From Vanessa cardui (Eukaryota > Arthropoda > Insecta > Lepidoptera > Nymphalidae), in assembly GCF_905220365.1 (NCBI RefSeq), contig NC_061138.1:4107814-4171813 (forward strand): DNA of 64,000 nucleotides, in the 5' to 3' direction. The notes under the pieces are model-generated. The model was not told the DNA's origin. It did no database searches and saw only the letters and a program-made list of their open reading frames with translations. Positions 47,600-58,426 of this stretch are shown here, in pieces (within the stretch, counting starts at the first letter, position 1; each line of letters begins with the position of its first letter). The position numbers and the translations under genes were made by a program.

Positions 47600-49250
47600 T
47601 TAATGACAAGCAAAATCATTAGTAAACGTTGTCTGCTATTGTATTACTGAACGAAAACGAACTGCGAAACGCGCGTTTAAATTATCTGGTACAGTGTGAT
47701 TTATATTATTTAGTTTTTTCACAAAGGGAATAAATAAAACCTCTTTTGTTACTTATCTGTGAATTTAATTGAACATTTTATTGATATTTCCAACCATAAG
47801 GTATAATTGTAATGACGTTACGATGCGAAACTGGTTTTACGTTCATTGTTGGCATTCGGCTATACGCCTCTGTAGATAAATTAGGTCGTTGTTGACCATG
47901 AGTCAGAACTCAGACCATACCGTGAAAGCGAACATGTTAAAACATGTATAAATATTATAAACAAACATTTGCAAGTACAGAGAGTAAGCAAAGAAGGTGA
48001 CAAAAATCGAAAACCTCTCCTATATTATATTTTCAAATGAATACATACATTAATAATATATTGCCTTATTGATGTATAATCTCATCTTTATTTATGTGTG
48101 ATGAATAAAACTTGGAACTCGTTGGTAATTTTAATAAAATAAAAAATATATTGTTTCTAAGTGTTGCCGTAAACTATAGTGTTACTCAATCGTCTGTTCT
48201 ACTGATCGTAAATTGTACGCTATTCGTGAATTATTTCAATACTTATTATAACAATTATTGTTAATGTTGTATTTTGATAGGGTTCTATGTCGAGTTCTTC
48301 CAGAATATCTTCGCAATGGTGTAGTAACTTATATCCGATGAAATCCCAACTCGACCAGCTTGCTTTGGAACAGCATGCTCGTAACCTTATCGTCTTTATC
48401 CTATACACAATACAAAATTCACCGGCTATGTTTTCCTATCAATTTTTAAAGTCTCATCTTATTTTTTTTTATAAATCGAACGACACGAACATGCTAGTGT
48501 TTTATAGAAATTTCACAATCCATAAAAGTCATTCTCTGACGTCAGAACATTATAATCGAATCAGTGAACTTGTTCACAACTTTTCTACATATGACAGTCA
48601 CGATATATTCCTATTCGTACGATATTCCTCATCGCGTGTCTCCGTAAATTTCCTTCGCTTATCGTATTTTTATAATACGCTGTAAAAATAAAGGGAGGAA
48701 TCTCCAGAATATCAAGTTAGTGTAAACAGATGGATATGAAAGTTGATAAGGCATGTTTACAATGTCGTTTGATATGTTAAACTTTGTTCTCACCTAAGAT
48801 TACATTGTTTTTTGTGAAGAGGTAAGCGGCTTCGAATGTATCCAACGATTTTTCGGTTTGTGTATACTTACCCTATGTTAATTTGTTTAGGCGTAGAATG
48901 AATATTGTATATACTTAGTTTATTTTACAAGCATGACATGTGTTAGCAGTAAAGGTTTTTTTTTTTTATATTTATTTGACGCTAGCTGAAGAAATGACAT
49001 AGCTGAAGAATTTGTTCCTTTGGAGGCCGTTAGTTCAAAATTGAACAATTCGATTGCAAATAGAATCTTGTTGAATAAGATCGCCTATTTGTTGAGAAAG
49101 GTTATGGACGATATATCATCATGGTTCTATCTACGGGGGCAGACCAGTTACGTTAAAAAAGTATGAAACTGCGCGGTGTTGTCAGGATAGCAAAAAGTTG
49201 ACAAAAATATATTAAAACTATATTTTAATTTGAAGTAATAGTAGCCTTAA
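46915..49250. other. AT-rich stretch with a TA microsatellite and one unassigned frame
   Basis: (TA)n at about 47573-47600. A 132-codon plus-strand frame at 48287-48685 begins MSSSSRISSQWCSNLYPMKS; it has no recognised domain and becomes AT-driven. No other feature is seen. Confidence 0.35.
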
Positions 49251-49253
49251 ATC

Positions 49254-49400
49254 TACAACAGCTGGTCTAGTGGCTATAATTGACTTCTGACCTTTGATTC
49301 CAGGTTCAAACTCAAACATAGACAAGTGACTAAATTTTCAAAGTTTTGTTTTTAATTCATTTTGTGTTCGACGATGAAGGACATTACTTCAAAAAAGGTT
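49254..49400 (+). repeat. Strongly diverged tRNA-type SINE head
   Basis: GCTGGTCTAGTGGCTATAAT (A box) and CCAGGTTCAAACTCAAACAT (B box) are followed by TGTTCGACGATGAAGGACAT, which resembles the Metulj body. The tail is lost. Confidence 0.45.
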
Positions 49401-49404
49401 TGTT

Positions 49405-50490
49405 GCAAAGTTTTGCTATAAATCTTTTTTTTTTAAATTTCTACATATGATGGAGCTATGTCCGAACGTACATAAAATACATGTAAGCATTCGAATAGAG
49501 AATCTCTTCGTATTTTAAAATATGTTAAAAAAAAATAATGTCCAGAAAAATATCAATGTATAGCTGACATGGCTTTTATTTAGGCATTTTAAAACAGTAT
49601 CTAGGCGCTATATTCTCATATCTAGAGCTATGGCGTGTGATCGCAGTGTAGGCGGCGGACACGTTTTTATCTTTTTAATATGTCCAAACGTGACGTTTAC
49701 CTCGCATGCTTTCAAACGTCTTAAACGATACATGTATCGTATAATTCAAAACATTTGCATTTTATACGAAAAAATATATACAAGATATATCAATTAATAA
49801 TTTTGTTCAGAAAGAACTGTTGAATAATAATCTTGTTTTTTGACATTGATTATATTGAATGCGTTCTTGCACGAGATCTTAAAGCAAGGCAATAATTGTA
49901 AGAAATTTGTCAGCAATACTTATAAAAATACTTTTATTAGACGTATAGCTGAAATAAAATGTTTAAATAGTGCCATTAATAAGAGGTACTTAATTATGTA
50001 CTGATGTAAATTATTTACTTAAATAAAAATAAAAATAATTTAACAGGAAATATTTTAGTACATGCAGTGTTGCCAGAGAATTCAATGGTTCATAAAAAGC
50101 AATGTTTTTTAAATTGAATATTAATATATATCAGTGTAAATTACTACAATATTATTACAGCAACAAAATATCAATTAAAAATAAATCATTTGTAAGACAG
50201 AACAATATAATAATTGAATTGATGAATATAAAATGGTTAATTATGACATATTGGTTTGATTGATGTTCTTATTCATTAACGTTGAATAAAAAAACTAAAA
50301 CATTTTATATACAAACAAGTCGTCATCAGGTGTTAGGCATAAAAGGCCTATCCTTGGAGTTTCAGGTTGATTTACCAAATTTAAGCAAATTTGGTTGAGT
50401 GGTTTGGCTATAAATGTTTGTATAGAGCAACACTCAGACAAACGTACCAAGTAGCTTTCTAATTTATAGGAACAATATAAATAGTTGTTA
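49405..50490. other. Mostly AT-rich; Helitron-like body remnant at about 50300-50480
   Basis: Reverse-orientation sequence such as GGTTGAGTGGTTTGGCTATA and AGAGCAACACTCAGACAAAC resembles the interior of Lep1-type elements without clear ends. Nothing else was recognised. Confidence 0.35.
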
Positions 50491-50496
50491 TACACG

Positions 50497-50767
50497 GCTT
50501 TTTTTTTATAGTATAGGTTGGCGGACGAGCATAAGGCCCTCCTGATGGTAAGTGGTCCCCATCACCCATAGACAATGTAGCACCAACCTTGGGAACTAAG
50601 GTGTTATGTCCTTTGTGCCTGTAGTAACACTGGTTCACTCACCCTTCAAACCGGAACACAACAATACTGAGTACTGTTTTTGGCGGTAGAATAACTGATG
50701 GATGGGTGGTAACTACCCGGACGGACTTGCACAAAGTAAATACTACCTACCTACCACCAAGTAAATA
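50497..50767 (-). repeat. Retroposon family B copy with internal deletion
   Basis: TTATAGTATAGGTTGGCGGA, CTGATGGTAAGTGGTCCCCA, CCAACCTTGGGAACTAAGGT, CTCACCCTTCAAACCGGAAC and CCCGGACGGACTTGCACAAA are in order. About 35 bases after ATAGACAATG are deleted. Confidence 0.82.
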
Positions 50768-50892
50768 CTAAATTAAACTTAAACTACAACTTGATTTCAA
50801 GCTCGCTAAACCAAATCTCATCAATTTTTTTGGTTGTTAAAGACCAATAGAAAGACAGTCAGTCACTTTCGCATTTATAATATTAGTATAGA
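50768..50892 (-). mobile_element. Helitron-like (Lep1-type) 5' end, reverse orientation
   Basis: At the right, CGCATTTATAATATTAGTATAGA followed by T is the reverse of A|TCTATACTAATATTATAAAT, the 5' end of Lep1-type elements. The 3' end is missing where the family B repeat begins. Confidence 0.6.
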
Positions 50893-50899
50893 TGAAAAT

Positions 50900-51950
50900 T
50901 AGATTTTATTAAACATGTTACTTTATAAAAGAGTTTATTTATATCCCACTCGATAAAAGGCGTTAATAAATCTTTTAAAAATAAAATACTGCAAGGCTTC
51001 GAAAGACCTCAAAACGTCCTGCATTGTATTTTTTTATTTGAATTTGAAAGGTCAAGTACGAATACTAGCTTGCTGGCATTTAAGACTTTGTCGCTATTTC
51101 GGACTTTGATACTTAAAGACGCCGCAGACATAATATTTTATTACGATCGATATCATATTTTATCTTCGAATATATATTTTAAAAATATACTGCTCCTTTT
51201 AAGATTTCATGTTTTATTTCAGTGTTAAATTTTTTTTTAAGGGTGATGAACCTGCTCTTTTACCTCTTTTTTTAACTATCGATAATTTTACGGTGCCTAA
51301 TACAATATTTGATATTGACTATGACATATCTGGAACTTAAAATAAACGTAACTAGAAAGTTTAATCTTAAAAAGATGAACGCAGTTCTAAGTGGAAATCT
51401 TATATTTTAGAGTAGTTCTTAAAACAATGAGGTTGTGTGTGTGTGTGTTTTCATTTCAAACGGATTATCAAGTCAGTTACGATTTATGTTTCGTATCCGC
51501 TGCCATTTAAATTTAGCATAAAACATCATAATCGTTTTGTTTATAAAATTGGATATAGTTTTGTTTTCAATTCATTAACGTATCCAGATTAAAATAAAAT
51601 TCATACAGCTGTAATCTTTTTATGTGAGTAGGAAGGTAAGACTGTCTTGTCTTCATTTGACTGATGTCTGCGTCGCTTGAAGGATATTTAATTAAGGAGT
51701 GCTAATGACATCTGCATGTCGACTTACTTGTCTTTGAGACATACTTATCTGATAATCTTTTTGTATGCTTTTTTTACATAAATGTTTTTATAGATATAAT
51801 GTCTTATGTGTAAATAATAAAAATAAAAAAATTAACTAGTTTTCAAATAGCTGACGTCTAATTTTCTCTTTAAAGAGAAAAACTTTCTCTTTACGAGAAA
51901 AGGAAGGGTGTGATAATACTATTCAAATTTGCATTTTTCAAATGAATATA
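50900..51950. other. AT-rich stretch, no gene recognised
   Basis: A short (TG)n run lies near 51434-51447. No exon or repeat member was recognised. Confidence 0.45.
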
Positions 51951-51955
51951 ATTAA

Positions 51956-52147
51956 CTAGTTTTCGTCCTAGACGTTTTCGGAGTTGAGGCGTCAGGCATA
52001 TAAAAACGTAGTCTGCATTCTTCTTTATAGTTCAAGCTTATTTAATAACAAATATAATAAAATTTGGTTCATTTGTTCGTCCGTCTAGAGCAACAGATAG
52101 ACAAGAGTTCCTTTCGCATTTATAATATTAGTAATAATTAGTATAGA
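51956..52147 (-). mobile_element. Complete short Helitron-like (Lep1-type) element
   Basis: In reverse it starts A|TCTATACTAATTATTACTAA, contains ATAAATGCGAAAGGAACTCT, and ends CTAG|T at 51956. These are the TC...CTRR termini inserted between A and T. At 192 bp it is a nonautonomous member. Confidence 0.7.
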
Positions 52148-52149
52148 TT

Positions 52150-53015
52150 ACAATATATAATAACTATTTACAGATAACCTTTTCAAAAAATTAATGAAGC
52201 GGACAAGGTTACTTGCAAATGGTCACTGAGATTGGATCTTTGACCTTTAATTTGTAACACAATATTTTATAATGGTTCCTTTTGACGAAAATTGAATGTG
52301 AAATATTACTTATATATTCTGTTATTTTTTTTTGGATTGACGCATTAATATATGCTTAGACGGATATTAATTCAGCCGATGTTTAGTGTGAAGCGAATTG
52401 TCGAAACACGCTTTTCGGGATTTCGTGGCTTTACACCGTAACACCTCAGCCATGTATAGTAGACTTTTTTTTTAATTTCGCTTAAAATATATCGTAGTAA
52501 TAATTCACTATGAACTAGAGTTCTATGAATTAAACATAACTTAAGCGACTAACTTTGTCTAGTTTTAAACACAAATCTTAGTGAAACGTCAAGGATACAT
52601 AAAAATTTGCAATATAATAGCTGGGTTACAAATAAATAATACGAGAAATAAAAAGGTTATATATTTAAAGAATTGGAACAAAATATGATGACGTTATTAT
52701 TACGTTAACAATATTATTATATTTTTAAAAAAGGTTTGAAGCGTAACTTTCAACAAAAGCAATTAATATTTGGCAGACAATTCACTTACCTTTGATGTTA
52801 TACCACAGAAAAAAAAAGGGAGAGGGGAAACTTTAGTATGGAAATATGTTGCCATATATTAAAATCGATTCGAATCAAATACCGATGTTTTTCATGTATT
52901 AAATGGGCTGTAACATTGTATTATTTGGATAAATATTATCATTATGATATTTCCAAATCGCGTGTTGTCATGTGTATATACGTTTATAAAATACTGGACG
53001 AAAACCCCACTACGC
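52150..53015. other. AT-rich stretch, no gene recognised
   Basis: No exon or repeat family member was recognised. Confidence 0.45.
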
Positions 53016-53021
53016 TCGGGT

Positions 53022-53648
53022 AAAATAAATAAAAATTTTAACAAAAAGAAAAACCGACTTCAAACAAAACACTATTTTAAAAAAAATGAATATGCACGAA
53101 AAAGTAATAAAAATAATTGCGTATTCAACATATTTTTAGAGTCTTCCTAAGTTAAATGAAATGAAAAATATTAGACTACTTAAAAGTCGATTTACGATTA
53201 TATCATGTAGTTATAATTATTGTTATTTTTGGAGCCGGTGTCAGCCAATAAAACCCTATAGTATATCTATCAAAAAACAATTGCCCCAACAATCAAAAGA
53301 AAGAAGCGATACGAGCCCCTTGATTGATCCAGTATATTATTGTGTAAAAGGTAATTTGTAAAAAACATATTTGTTAAAGTATTCTCGTATTGTTTTTTGA
53401 TAGATATACTATAGGGTTTTATTGGCTGACACCGACTCCAAATATAACAATAATTATAACTACATGATATAATCGTAAATCGACTTTTAAGTAGTCTAAT
53501 ATTTTTCATTTCATTTAACTTAGGAAGACTCTAAAAAATATGTTGAATACGCAATTATTTTTATTACTTTTTTGTGCATATTCATTTTTTTAAAATAGTG
53601 TTTTGTTTGAAGTCGGTTTTTCTTTTTGTTAAAATTTTTATTTATTTT
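53022..53648. repeat. Large inverted repeat (259-bp arms, 109-bp spacer)
   Basis: The left arm 53022-53280 and right arm 53390-53648 are reverse complements with only a few mismatches and balancing one-base indels. Landmarks: AAAATTTTAACAAAAAGAAA at the outer end, AATATTAGACTACTTAAAAG in the middle, and TATCTATCAAAAAACAA at the inner end. Each arm encodes the same 40-residue frame, MKNIRLLKSRFTIISCSYNY onward, which explains mirrored frames on both strands. It could be a foldback transposon or a recent inverted duplication. Confidence 0.92.
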
Positions 53649-53993
53649 TTGATTTTAAGTGAAGCTGATGTTGACTAACTAATTTTTTTTAATATGGATA
53701 GATTAAGCGTTCCGTTTACATGAGTCAGAAACTACTTCGAGGACAATTTCAAAGGAAACTTGCGAATAAAGCAAAAATAGACTTTCGAAAATGCGGATTT
53801 AATACGTCACGCGGCGTAAACTACAAGGATCCCTCGAAAGAGCTGTAATCGAACTCAGCAAAAAAACTTTGAAAAAGACCAACTATATTTCGTACATCAT
53901 ATGACATCACATCACATACACAAAATTTGATTAAAGATAGTAAGAAATTCTGCCCCATATCGCACCCTAACTGCGAGCCGTATAGGAGTTCCA

Positions 53994-54250
53994 TCACTAC
54001 ATAGTATAAAACAAAGTCGCTTTCTCTGTCCTATATCTTTAAATCTACGCAACGGATTTTGATGCGGTTTTTTTTAATACATAGTGTAATTCAAGGGGAA
54101 GGTTTGTGTATATAATACATGAACAATATAGTAAAGAAACACTGATAATTTTAGAAGTTTGCGATGTGAATGTGATGTCGTAAATACACAAATTCTGTAG
54201 TATATTTAGTATCAGTATTGCACCCGTGCGAAGCCGGGGTGGGTAGCTAG
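53994..54250 (+). mobile_element. Intact nonautonomous Helitron-like element (family C)
   Basis: A|TCACTACATAGTATAAAACA at the 5' end and CTAG|T at the 3' end fit Helitron termini. Just inside the 3' end CACCCG...CGGGGTG can form a stem-loop around TGCGAAGC. About 257 bp, no coding frame. Other copies are at 31930, 36301 and 61051. Confidence 0.75.
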
Positions 54251-54439
54251 TTGATTATAATATTCGACTATGATAATTACGTAAACATAACCACATTACG
54301 GAAGGTGACTCAAATATCCAAATAACCTATAAATAAAAGATTCGACTGAGTATCGCTAACGTGCTCCTCAGAATTGTTCCGTTCCCTTCCGTTCCGTTAC
54401 TTTGTCATGGATCCTGTCCTCAGAACCTTACCAAACTTT

Positions 54440-54775
54440 CACCAAATTACCCTTGAAGTATATATTTTATAATAAAGAAAGAATTATCAAAATTGGTTAA
54501 CGTGATTTTCAGTTATTCACCGATTTGTCGCGCATATACATAATGCAAATTTAAGACTTATGTCGTTTTCATATGGATACCATCATCGGAAAAAAATTTA
54601 AAAAAAATGGGACCCCATGGGAAGCACTACCTTTCAAACAAAAAAAAATTATCAAAATCGGTCCACCCAGTGAAAAGTTATGAGGTAACAAACATAAAAA
54701 AAAAAAAAAAAAAAAAAAATACAGACGAATTGATAACCTCCTCCTTTTGGAAGTCGGTTGATAAAACTAAACAAG
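54440..54775 (+). repeat. Lepidopteran repeat ending GAAGTCGGTT, with long A-run
   Basis: ATTATCAAAATTGGTTAACG, ATCAAAATCGGTCCACCCAG, TGAAAAGTTATGAGGTAACA, an A-run of more than 20 and CCTCCTCCTTTTGGAAGTCG are typical of a widespread lepidopteran repeat. The inverse of its end occurs near 63580-63605 (CAACCGACTTAAAAAAGGAG). Family not determined. Confidence 0.5.
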
Positions 54776-54779
54776 TTTA

Positions 54780-55405
54780 TCATTTGCTTTTCATATAATA
54801 TACAAGTTTTATAAATATTTTATGAACTTATTATTAATTGAAAACATATTCTGAACGCACCCGTAATAATCAAACATGGCCGCCCGTAGAACTTCATGTC
54901 ATAGAATTTTTTCGGACTTATTCTAGAAAAATCTCGATTATACAAATTTAGCGGATATACGTTGTTGACTAAATAATCTTTATTTTTCAACGATCTACAA
55001 TTGTGGATATGTTTCTATTAAGAATTTCGTAAAAATGCTCTAAATTATTACTATAGATAAAAGCATTAACGCATTTTAACTAGAGCGGATTTTCTAATTG
55101 TTCTGTTCTAAGAAGTATTTATTGTGTGTGTTATATAATATAATAAGTTAATTGTTATATTATGGTAATGATGTTACGTACACGTTACATGCTCGAATAT
55201 ATTTTTGTTATGATAAATAAACGGCCTAGAAGATGTGTTGTTAAATAACCTTTCGTGAATACATTTTCACAAACATTAATCACAGATTCCACTAGACTTT
55301 TTAAAACATAGACAGATTATAAAGCAAGAAATTGACCTACTAATTAAAGCCTACCTTATAAATCACCTAATAAATCATCATTATGTTTGTGAATATATCG
55401 AAATT
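54780..55405. other. AT-rich stretch, no gene recognised
   Basis: No exon or repeat family member was recognised. Confidence 0.45.
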
Positions 55406-55409
55406 TTTA

Positions 55410-55685
55410 TCTATACAAATAATAAAATTAGAGTGTCTGTTTGTAATATTAAAATAGCCCTTTTTTACTCAATACATATGTATGTATACGCGATACGTAT
55501 AATAAAATATAACATTTTTAATAATTTTTATCTGTCTGTCTGTTTGTTCCGGCTAATCTCCGGAACGGCTGGACCGATTTTGACGGGTCTTTCATTGGCA
55601 AATAACTGATATAATAAAGAGTAACTTAGGCTCCAATATTTTTTTTGTTAAATTCAAACCCGTACAAGGTCGCGGGCACAGCTAG
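55410..55685 (+). mobile_element. Helitron-like (Lep1-type) element with both ends
   Basis: A|TCTATACAAATAATAAAATT at the 5' end. GTCTGTCTGTTTGTTCCGGC, GGACCGATTTTGACGGGTCT and CCCGTACAAGGTCGCGGGCA with CTAG|T mark the rest. The CCCG/CGGG stem lies near the 3' end as in Helitrons. Confidence 0.75.
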
Positions 55686-55689
55686 TATT

Positions 55690-56865
55690 CAATAAAAATG
55701 AGAGCGCCGTGCTTAATGAAATTAGATAATTTAAATAATTAACTGATTTTGAATAAAGCTCATTTGACTCGCCGCCTCTTCGCAGATCTTGTTAGTATAA
55801 AAAAAAGATATATTAAGTCAGAGATAAAAATCTTTGTGAAACTTGTTCAGATTATAAGTGGTGTGTTTCAAGGCTTACAAACTTGACACGGATTTAAAAG
55901 TCGTGATCTGCGTTAATATTTATTTTCGTGTTGGCAACACTAGTAGTGAGGCCATATACTTTAATGTCTGTTTTTATTTATTATTACGAAAGTATTTATT
56001 AGTGTTAAAAGTTTAAAAGCCGTAATAAGAAATAAAAAATAATTTTAATCAATTGTGATTTCACCGTCAAAGTGTTTTGATTAACAAATCACACTTATTT
56101 TACAAAGATAGTTTTTAAAAATAATTTTAGTATTTTATTTTTACAGTAAATATGTCAAGTATACTACAATGAAACCTCTTTAGACGTGCCATCACCCCTT
56201 TGCCTTACTTTATATAAAAAAATCTCTTAGTCCAAAAAAAAAATTAAAGAACGAAAAATGCTCAAGGAATTATCTTTACCACATATTCGCCAATTCGTTG
56301 ACCTTATGCAAATATATTATATACTTTATGCATAACCACGCATAACAACTATCAAAATTTAAGCGCAATATATTATTAATATTTGCAAATGATTACTTGA
56401 ACTCTGTTGCACTTCGACCATAGTTCCAAGCTAAGGTTATTTTATAGTGGTCAAAACGAGCTTGTATTTTCACCAGTTCGCGAATTGTCAAATGATACTC
56501 GGCCTTGCTTTAGCGTAGGCGTTCACCGATGCTATTGGCTACAATAATTTGATTGCCTCCGAATAAAGAGTTTTTACTGTTTATTCTTTGTCACAGTCGA
56601 ATTCGACGTGTTCTTTATTTAAATAATAAATGAAACGGCTATTTTATATTCAATTCGATTGTAAGTTTTTTTTTTTGGTCGAATTGTACAAATGTATGAG
56701 GTTGCACTTTTTATTTTTAAATATAGTGTTGAAAGCAATAATAGAATTTGCTTAAAAAAATGTTTGGTTGTAGGGCTTTGTTATTTGATTGTCGACGCAA
56801 AGGTATCTACCAAAGTACCCACTCCATATAATATTATAGCGCTAAGTCAAGTAAGTTTCAATGGT
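55690..56865. other. AT-rich stretch, no gene recognised
   Basis: 56410-56560 is somewhat more GC-balanced but shows no splice-bounded frame. No repeat member was recognised. Confidence 0.4.
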
Positions 56866-56874
56866 GAATGGTCA

Positions 56875-57035
56875 AATCTACAGGCACATTAAGGGTAACA
56901 CCTTAGACCCAATGCTGGGGACGCTTTGGTGATATAAAAAATAGTTAATATCTCCAATAGTACCTATGTATAGACAGTGATAGAAGTGATAGAAGCAGTG
57001 GTGACCACTTAATCTCAAGTTCCCATTTGGAAGTC
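56875..57035 (+). repeat. Degenerate retroposon family B fragment
   Basis: CTACAGGCACATTAAGGGTA, ACACCTTAGACCC, TAGTTAATATCTCCAATAGT and AGTGGTGACCACTTAATCTC follow family B order with many changes. Confidence 0.45.
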
Positions 57036-57469
57036 CATCAACTTAATTGCACTAATTATGAACATGAATATACCTACATACAGATACCTTCACGCACAGA
57101 GTATTTGCCTCAAAAATATAAACAAACATTTTTGTACGTATGTTCTTAAAGACGTAAGACCATAATACAACAAGTTAATGACGCAAAGTTACTTTTAAAA
57201 CGAACAATGTTAATGAAAAACCGCGTGTGGCAGTCACGATATTAATCAGCATTGTCTTGTAAATTACCTCCGAGTTGAATCCATGAAAATATTGTGAAAC
57301 TCGCCTCTATGTTAACCACTATGTTGAATGTCAAGTGTACAATTATAAATAAACCATATAATACTCATCTGTGTTAATATTATACAAATAACTGTTTAAT
57401 TATGTAATTAATGCTATTTTAACAAAAGTAGTTGGGCTTGATTTTGTAAAATTATCATATATGTTATTG

Positions 57470-57604
57470 ACAAACAAGGGACATAACATTTTAGTTTCCA
57501 AGATTGGAATAGTTAATATTTCTCACAGCACAATTATCTAAGGGCGGTGGCGACCATTTACCACTCAGATGGCAGGTTCGTCTGTTTACATATATCATTT
57601 TACA
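57470..57604 (+). repeat. Degenerate retroposon family B 3' fragment
   Basis: ACAAGGGACATAACATTTTA, AATAGTTAATATTTCTCACA, GGGCGGTGGCGACCATTTAC and CAGATGGCAGGTTCGTCTGT match the 3' half of the family. Confidence 0.6.
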
Positions 57605-57609
57605 AAACC

Positions 57610-58420
57610 ATTTGAGCAATATAATAACAAACCAGACGTAAGGTTATTTGTTATTATAATACTCAACTGCTTATGATTATTTTATTAATAAAATAATAAT
57701 ATGTAGTTATTAAAAGAGTTAAGAACAAAGGAAAACACATTATATAAGCATATCATACGTGTATAATATAGATACACACATACATATGTACATAATATAA
57801 GAGTTGTACCTATAAATAAATGCGATGTAATACATCCGCGTAAATGACTTTCGCGGAATTTCGTCCGTTACATTGAACCTTAAAAAAATTAATTTCCGAT
57901 ATTTTTAGTTTTTCGCTCTTAATATAAATTTCTATATAAGAAACTAATTAACATTAGTTAATATTCCGAGATCGTACGAAGCCTGTCTCTGGTTTTATGT
58001 GTAGTCTATTAAGTTAACGACATCCGTGATAAACCTACCGTTGCTTTTGCTGAGGCTGAGAATATTGTCGAACTATTATCATTTCCTATATTAAATCAAT
58101 CAATCAATCATAAATTTATTTATATCCGTATTTATTTCTATAAATATAGCATTGTCGTATAACAATAATAATATAAAGTATGTTGATTATTATTTTTATT
58201 ATTAATAATACAGCCCTGAGTTTTGAACTTGTTTGAACAGAATATCGGTTATAAAAGTAATATTAGTTATTTAAGAACGGTTGGATCGATTTGAATGATT
58301 GATAAGTTGCCTTCATTTTCACACTGAACAGCAGAATTATTGAACTATCATAATTAAAGACGGGAAATAAATAAAATTAAATCAACTACATATGTATTCC
58401 AAATTAAATATAGCTTCGTA
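57610..58420. other. AT-rich stretch, no gene recognised
   Basis: It ends at the truncated 5' edge of the RTE LINE copy. No exon or repeat member was recognised. Confidence 0.45.
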
Positions 58421-58426
58421 CAATCT

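Noticed and set aside
47573..47600. TA run as an origin or regulatory element
   Set aside because: A simple dinucleotide microsatellite with no associated structure.
53161..53509. A repeated small protein starting MKNIRLLKSRF on both strands
   Set aside because: The mirrored frames are explained by the 259-bp inverted repeat. The peptide is short, AT-driven and has no supporting context.
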